7,944 nucleotides of DNA from an uncultured Senegalimassilia sp. (GTDB lineage: Bacteria > Actinomycetota > Coriobacteriia > Coriobacteriales > Eggerthellaceae), in the NCBI GenBank assembly GCA_937925385.1, contig CALEWN010000026.1, positions 1 through 7,944 of the forward strand, read 5' to 3'. The notes beneath the pieces were generated by a model. That model saw nothing but the letters and a program-made list of their open reading frames with translations. It made no database searches and was not told the origin of the DNA. How positions within the stretch are numbered: position 1 is the stretch's first letter; each line of letters begins with the position of its first letter. Of this stretch, positions 4,219-7,944 are shown one piece after another. A program made the position numbers and the translations under genes.

Positions 4219-6813
4219 CTAACCCTGTTCGGCGAAGAAGCGCTCGGCGATGCGCGCCGATTCCGCGGCATCCTTGGCATAATAGTCCGCGCCGATCTGC
4301 TCGGCGTACTCGGGCGTCAAAACCGCGCCGCCGACCATCACCTTGCAGCCCGGCAGCTTCTCATGCAGAAGCTCCACGGTCTGCTCCATGGCGCGGACCG
4401 TGGTCGTCATAAGCGCCGACAGCCCCACCAAGCGGATGCCCTGCTCGCTTGCCACGCGCAGCACCTCTTCCGGCTCGACGTCGCGGCCAAGGTCGACCAC
4501 GCGGAAGCCGTAGTTCTCCAGCAGCATCTTGACGATGTTCTTGCCGATGTCGTGGATATCGCCCTTCACCGTGGCCACTGCGATGGCGTTCGATCCCATG
4601 CCGTCGTCGGCGGAATCGCCCATGCGCGCCTTGACCACGTCGAACCCCGCCTTCACCGCCTCGGCCGAAGCCATCAGCTGGGGAAGGAAGAACTCCCCTT
4701 TGTCGAACTTCTGCCCCACCACATCAAGTGCGGGGACGAACACGCCGTTGACCAGATCGAGCGGGTTATGTCCCTCGAGCAATGCCTCGGTGGCGGGCCC
4801 CATCGGGCCCTTTCGACCCGTCAGGATAAGATGCACCATGTCGCGAACGGCATCGGAGGCGTCCGAAAGCGTCTCCGGCACCGCAACCGGGCATTCCGCA
4901 GCTGCATCGGCAGCCCTCGAAGGCTGCGCTGCCTCCGCAGCGCCCGCGGCAACACCCGCTCCCGCCGCGCCTGCCGTATACGGGTCCGCGGCGTCGGCAT
5001 ACTCCCCGATGAACTCGACGGCGCCGGCATCCTGGCAGTTCAGTACCCTGAACGTGTTCACCGTGTCGGTGTAGCGCTTCGCCTTCGGGTTCAGAATGGG
5101 CATATCCAGCCCGCACCCGAACGCGGCTGCCAAAAACGTCGAGTTCACCATGTTGCGCTGAGGCAGGCCGAAGCTGATGTTGGACACGCCGAGCGCCGTG
5201 CGCACGCCCAAGCGCTCCTTCACCATGGTCACGGCGCGCAAGATCTCAAGCGCCTCCGACTGATTGGTCGCGCACGCCATGGTTAGGCAGTCGATGACCA
5301 CATCGGTTCGCGGGATGCCGTAACGCTCGGCGGCTTCCACGATCCGCTCGGCAACGGCGAAGCGCCCCTCGGCCGTAGGCGGAATGCCCTCTTCGTCAAG
5401 GGCAAGGCCGATCACGGCGCACCCGTAGCGTTTCACGATGGGAAGCACGGCTTCCAGGCTCTCCCGCTTGCCGTTGACGCTGTTGATAAGCGGCTTACCA
5501 GCGTAACCGCGCACCGCCGCCTCCACCGCCACCGGGTCGGACGAGTCCACCACCAGCGGCAACGTGACCGTGGAAGAGAGCTTGTCCACCGCAGCGGCCA
5601 GCACAGCAGGCTCGTCAAGCTCGGGAAGGCCCACGTTGACGTCGAGCACGTCGGCGCCCAGCTCCTGTTGGGAAACGGCCTCCCCCACCAGGTAATCCAG
5701 GTCGCCCGCGCGCAGCGCGGCCTTAAGCTTAGGTTTGCCCGTGGGGTTGATGCGCTCGCCGATCACGGCGATGCGGGGCACGCCCACCGGAAGCACCACG
5801 GCCTCCTGCGCGCTGCACAACACGCAAGCGGGCTCGTAGGCGCGCGGCGTGGGCACGCGACGGGCATCCGCCATACGACGAAGCTGGCGCGTATATTCCG
5901 GCGACGTGCCGCAACATCCGCCGATGATCGAGGCGCCTGCATCGAGCATGCCCTCCATGGCGGCGGCGAAATCCTCGGGCGACACGTCGAACACGGTGAC
6001 CCCGTCCTGCACGCGCGGCAGGCCCGCGTTCGGCTGTACCATCAGCGGGCAGCGCGAACGACGCGCCATATCCTGCGCAGCGCCCAACAACTCCGCCGGA
6101 CCAAGCGAGCAGTTCAAGCCCACGGCGTGCGCGCCCATGCTCGACAGCACCTCTGCGGCCACCTCCGGCGACGTGCCTAAAAACGTGCGCCCGTCCTCGC
6201 CGAAGGTCATAGTGGCGAACACCGGCAGGTCGCAATTCTCCTGAGCTGCCAGCAGCGCCGCCTTCGCCTCGCGCAAATCGGCCATGGTCTCGATCAGCAC
6301 CACGTCGCAGCCGGCGGCCGCAACGGCGCGAACCTGCTCGGCGAACAGGTCGTACGCCTCCTCGAAGCTCATGGTTCCCATCGGCTCCAAAAGCGCGCCC
6401 GTCGGACCGACATCGCCCGCGATATAGGGGGCGCCGGCGGCGCGGGCGCATTCAGCAGCCGCACGATACACCTCTTCGACGCTCGCAGCGCCCTCCAGCT
6501 TCAGGCGATTTGCCCCGAACGTGTTCGTGGTGATGACCTCGGCACCCGCATCGACATAAGCCTTATGGATAGCCGCGATATCATCGGGATGCGAGAAGTT
6601 GAGCAGCTCGGGGATCTGCCCAGCATCGGCAAGGCCCCGCTCCTGCAGCTGCGTGCCCATGGCACCGTCCACCACCAGGAAATCCTGCCCAAGCAGCGCT
6701 CGTTTCAAATGCTCGTCCTTGATGGCAAGCCCCGACAAATCGGGCCGGGGCAGCTGTGCCGCCTTCGCCCAACCGCCGGTCAGCTCCTTGTGCGCGCGCA
6801 CGCTCTCACCCAT
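4219..6813 (-). CDS. metH: Cobalamin-dependent methionine synthase lacking the reactivation domain
   Basis: The 864-residue enzyme transfers a methyl group from 5-methyl-THF through cobalamin to homocysteine in the cytoplasm, yielding methionine. The homocysteine-binding barrel (about 40-325) has DGAMGTQLQ, NTFGANRLKL and the zinc ligands Cys235 (GLNCSLGP), Cys300 and Cys301 (GGCCGTSPE). The pterin-binding barrel (about 347-606) has GERINPTGK, DVLDVNVG and DSSDP. After an Ala-rich linker (607-654) come the four-helix cap (about 655-740) and the B12 domain with DIHDIGKN, whose His754 should be the lower cobalt ligand, followed by GLSALMTTT and MVGGAV. The protein ends where E. coli MetH (about 1,230 residues) would begin its SAM-binding reactivation domain, as in other short MetH forms; that function lies in the neighbouring gene. 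The ATG at 6811-6813 has GAGGGG (6823-6828) upstream and overlaps the preceding stop by 8 nt, suggesting translational coupling. Confidence 0.95.
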   Translation of the reverse strand: MGESVRAHKELTGGWAKAAQLPRPDLSGLAIKDEHLKRALLGQDFLVVDGAMGTQLQERGLADAGQIPELLNFSHPDDIAAIHKAYVDAGAEVITTNTFGANRLKLEGAASVEEVYRAAAECARAAGAPYIAGDVGPTGALLEPMGTMSFEEAYDLFAEQVRAVAAAGCDVVLIETMADLREAKAALLAAQENCDLPVFATMTFGEDGRTFLGTSPEVAAEVLSSMGAHAVGLNCSLGPAELLGAAQDMARRSRCPLMVQPNAGLPRVQDGVTVFDVSPEDFAAAMEGMLDAGASIIGGCCGTSPEYTRQLRRMADARRVPTPRAYEPACVLCSAQEAVVLPVGVPRIAVIGERINPTGKPKLKAALRAGDLDYLVGEAVSQQELGADVLDVNVGLPELDEPAVLAAAVDKLSSTVTLPLVVDSSDPVAVEAAVRGYAGKPLINSVNGKRESLEAVLPIVKRYGCAVIGLALDEEGIPPTAEGRFAVAERIVEAAERYGIPRTDVVIDCLTMACATNQSEALEILRAVTMVKERLGVRTALGVSNISFGLPQRNMVNSTFLAAAFGCGLDMPILNPKAKRYTDTVNTFRVLNCQDAGAVEFIGEYADAADPYTAGAAGAGVAAGAAEAAQPSRAADAAAECPVAVPETLSDASDAVRDMVHLILTGRKGPMGPATEALLEGHNPLDLVNGVFVPALDVVGQKFDKGEFFLPQLMASAEAVKAGFDVVKARMGDSADDGMGSNAIAVATVKGDIHDIGKNIVKMLLENYGFRVVDLGRDVEPEEVLRVASEQGIRLVGLSALMTTTVRAMEQTVELLHEKLPGCKVMVGGAVLTPEYAEQIGADYYAKDAAESARIAERFFAEQG
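4852..4995 (-). other. Ala/Gly/Pro-rich interdomain linker within MetH
   Basis: This encodes residues about 607-654 of MetH, between the pterin-binding barrel and the cobalamin cap domain. It is dominated by Ala with scattered Gly, Pro, Ser and one Cys, and looks disordered. It joins two modules that must move relative to each other during catalysis. It is longer than the linker I would expect in short MetH proteins. Confidence 0.6.
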
Positions 6814-7648
6814 GGCAGGTAACCCCTCGTTTCCTTAACTCGCAACCATCCCTTAAACGGCATATCGCGCAGGCATCGCGCGCCTCGCCGCCATCAGCGG
6901 GTTTTTCGAACAATCCTAGCACGGCAGTGACGCTTTTCACCGGAACGAGCATGTTCGTCGATGTGACCGCAATACCCAAGCGCCGGCTCGCATCAAGCGC
7001 CTTCAACAACGCCGGCTGAGCGCTTAACGGCAAGTCTCCGTAGCCGGGGCTGAAACGCCAGTTCGTTGTCAGGCCCATATCATGGGCGAAGCTGACGATA
7101 AGGCCTTCCGTGACGTTGGCGGCAGCCTCGACAAACGCCGAGCAGCAAGACCCGAACATCACGCCGTCTGCCACGCTGATGGCCTCGTGTTTGCGCATCT
7201 CCCGTTCGCTGACCGCCCCGAGCGTGCACGCCATCAGCGCAACCTTGCAAGCCCCGCGCAAATGCTCGGCGATGCTATTGCCCTCGAGGACAAGGCCGCA
7301 GCCCTCCAGAGCCACTTGACGCACGAGCCCGTTCCCGCATTCGGCTTCCGGGCCCGATACCGCGCCACAGCCCTCGACCGCGTTCGGCCCCGTATCGCAG
7401 GCGTTAAGCGTGCCCGTCGCCCCAGGCTCCGGCGCTTCCCAGCGCGTCCGCTTCTCGTCGATATCGAAAACGCTCCAGGCGAACACGGGCTTGATCGCCT
7501 TCTCGCACTCATCGGCCAGCCTATTGAAACGGGTCAGCAGCGCCTGATCGACCTGCTGACCCGTATATCCCAGATATCTCAGCGCCTCGCTGCAATCGAG
7601 CCGCGCACCGGGCGCGCCCGCCACGCCAAGGCGCCCATACCGCACCAT
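6806..7648 (-). CDS. Stand-alone methionine synthase reactivation protein (MetH activation-domain family)
   Basis: The likely start is the ATG at 7646-7648, sharing its A with the TGA of the reductase gene (TGATG) and giving 280 residues. An adjacent in-frame GTG at 7649-7651 lies closer to the GAAGGTGG ribosome site (7662-7669). Longer readings would overlap the reductase. Family marks are an N-terminal EALRYLGYTG (21-30), GNSIAEHLRGACKVALMACTLG (123-144), and the diagnostic RFSPGYGDLP (198-207) with a following helix and MLVPVKSVTAVLGL (233-246). These match the C-terminal reactivation domain of MetH, which binds SAM and helps remethylate cob(II)alamin; here it is a separate protein upstream of a MetH that lacks it. 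Two oddities stand out. Residues about 72-107 are a Gly/Pro/Cys-rich insert. The C-terminus carries C-x2-C-x5-C-x8-C (Cys260, 263, 269, 278), which might bind metal or an Fe-S cluster. Assignment is firm; the cluster role is inference. Confidence 0.85.
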   Translation of the reverse strand: MVRYGRLGVAGAPGARLDCSEALRYLGYTGQQVDQALLTRFNRLADECEKAIKPVFAWSVFDIDEKRTRWEAPEPGATGTLNACDTGPNAVEGCGAVSGPEAECGNGLVRQVALEGCGLVLEGNSIAEHLRGACKVALMACTLGAVSEREMRKHEAISVADGVMFGSCCSAFVEAAANVTEGLIVSFAHDMGLTTNWRFSPGYGDLPLSAQPALLKALDASRRLGIAVTSTNMLVPVKSVTAVLGLFEKPADGGEARDACAICRLRDGCELRKRGVTCHG

Positions 7649-7944
7649 CACGAAACCAGCGCCACCTTCAGCGCGCACGAGGCGGCACGGGCGATCTCGG
7701 GGTTGTTCATGGTGTACACATGCAGCCCATCGACGCCATGCGCCTGCAAATCGGTCAGCTGGCGGCACGCGTATTCGATGCCGGCCTGGCGCAGGCTTGC
7801 CGGGTCGTCCTCATATCGCGCGAGCAGCTTGATGATGGGGCTGGGAAGCGACGCCCCGCACATGAACACCATGCGCTGGATCTGCGCCTTGCTCATAAAC
7901 GGCATGATGCCCGCGGTTATCGGCACCGTGATACCGGCGGCCTC
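7648..7944 (-). CDS. metF: Methylenetetrahydrofolate reductase, C-terminal part (N-terminus outside window)
   Basis: The frame is open from the right edge to a TGA at 7648-7650, so the 98 visible residues are the C-terminal third of a normal-sized MTHFR barrel. Recognisable marks are EAAGITVPITAGIMPF, matching the family's 'PIxPGIMP' strand-loop, then GIEYACRQLTDL and the closing GVDGLHVYTMNN, where the substrate-binding part of the barrel ends. The enzyme reduces 5,10-methylene-THF to 5-methyl-THF with a flavin cofactor in the cytoplasm, supplying the methyl donor used by the MetH encoded two genes downstream. Whether it uses NAD(P)H directly or a partner such as MetV cannot be told from this fragment. 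The stop overlaps the start of the reactivation gene by one base, so the three genes almost certainly form one operon whose promoter lies beyond the window. Confidence 0.9.
   Translation of the reverse strand, partial: EAAGITVPITAGIMPFMSKAQIQRMVFMCGASLPSPIIKLLARYEDDPASLRQAGIEYACRQLTDLQAHGVDGLHVYTMNNPEIARAASCALKVALVS

Noticed and set aside
4129..5286. 385-codon open frame on the + strand opposite metH
   Set aside because: It begins inside the terminator hairpin and is His/Arg-rich without motifs, while the opposite strand encodes the unmistakable B12 domain.
5668..6180. + strand open frame opposite the metH homocysteine domain
   Set aside because: Shadow of metH: His/Arg-rich composition, no RBS and no recognisable motif.
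6806..7648. Reactivation gene as a frameshifted piece of metH
   Set aside because: In fused enzymes this domain is C-terminal; here its gene lies upstream of metH with its own start and stop, so it is a genuine split gene.
7649..7768. 40-residue N-terminal extension of the reactivation protein
   Set aside because: It would overlap the conserved C-terminus of the reductase gene, and its Arg/Trp-rich sequence fits no part of the family. The TGATG junction gives a clean start.

Overview
This 7.9 kb window has a high G+C content, compact genes and a tRNA with an encoded CCA. It looks like chromosome from a high-GC anaerobic actinobacterium. The gene set (multi-cluster ferredoxin, MTHFR, split cobalamin methionine synthase, divergent sodium-symporter-fold carrier) suggests Coriobacteriia, probably Eggerthellaceae, but that placement is inference from style and content, not a database match. 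No mobile element, CRISPR array or phage gene is visible.

The left part (1-2647, + strand) carries four genes. First comes the 3' part of an iron-sulfur protein with two C-terminal 4Fe-4S ferredoxin motifs. Next is a Pro/Gln-rich, single-membrane-span protein whose outer part holds two copies of a 'G-x-Y-x-V-G-x-D-I-x-x-G-x-Y' beta module. A strong terminator follows, then a PaaI-type hotdog thioesterase. The last is tRNA-Ala(GGC) behind a TATAAT promoter that has an upstream AT block fitting the full E. coli UP-element consensus.

The centre (2656-4155) holds a factor-independent terminator directly after the tRNA, then a 449-residue NSS (LeuT-fold) transporter, then a strong hairpin terminator between the convergent transporter and methionine operons. 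Compared with LeuT from memory, the transporter keeps the Na2-site residues but has lost the usual Na1 ligands and the outer-gate arginine.

The right part (4219-7944, - strand) is a tightly packed methyl-transfer operon read right to left: methylenetetrahydrofolate reductase (only its C-terminal 98 residues are in the window), a stand-alone cobalamin-methionine-synthase reactivation protein, and MetH lacking its own reactivation domain. The reductase makes 5-methyl-THF, MetH moves the methyl group through cobalamin to homocysteine, and the reactivation protein rescues oxidised cobalamin. The junctions overlap (TGATG, and an 8-nt overlap), so translation is probably coupled. The reactivation protein ends in four closely spaced cysteines, which raises the possibility of a built-in metal or Fe-S site.

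The most notable points are the Na1-less NSS carrier, the cysteine tail on the split reactivation protein, the near-ideal UP element on the tRNA promoter, and two genes that begin just past terminators with no room for a promoter.
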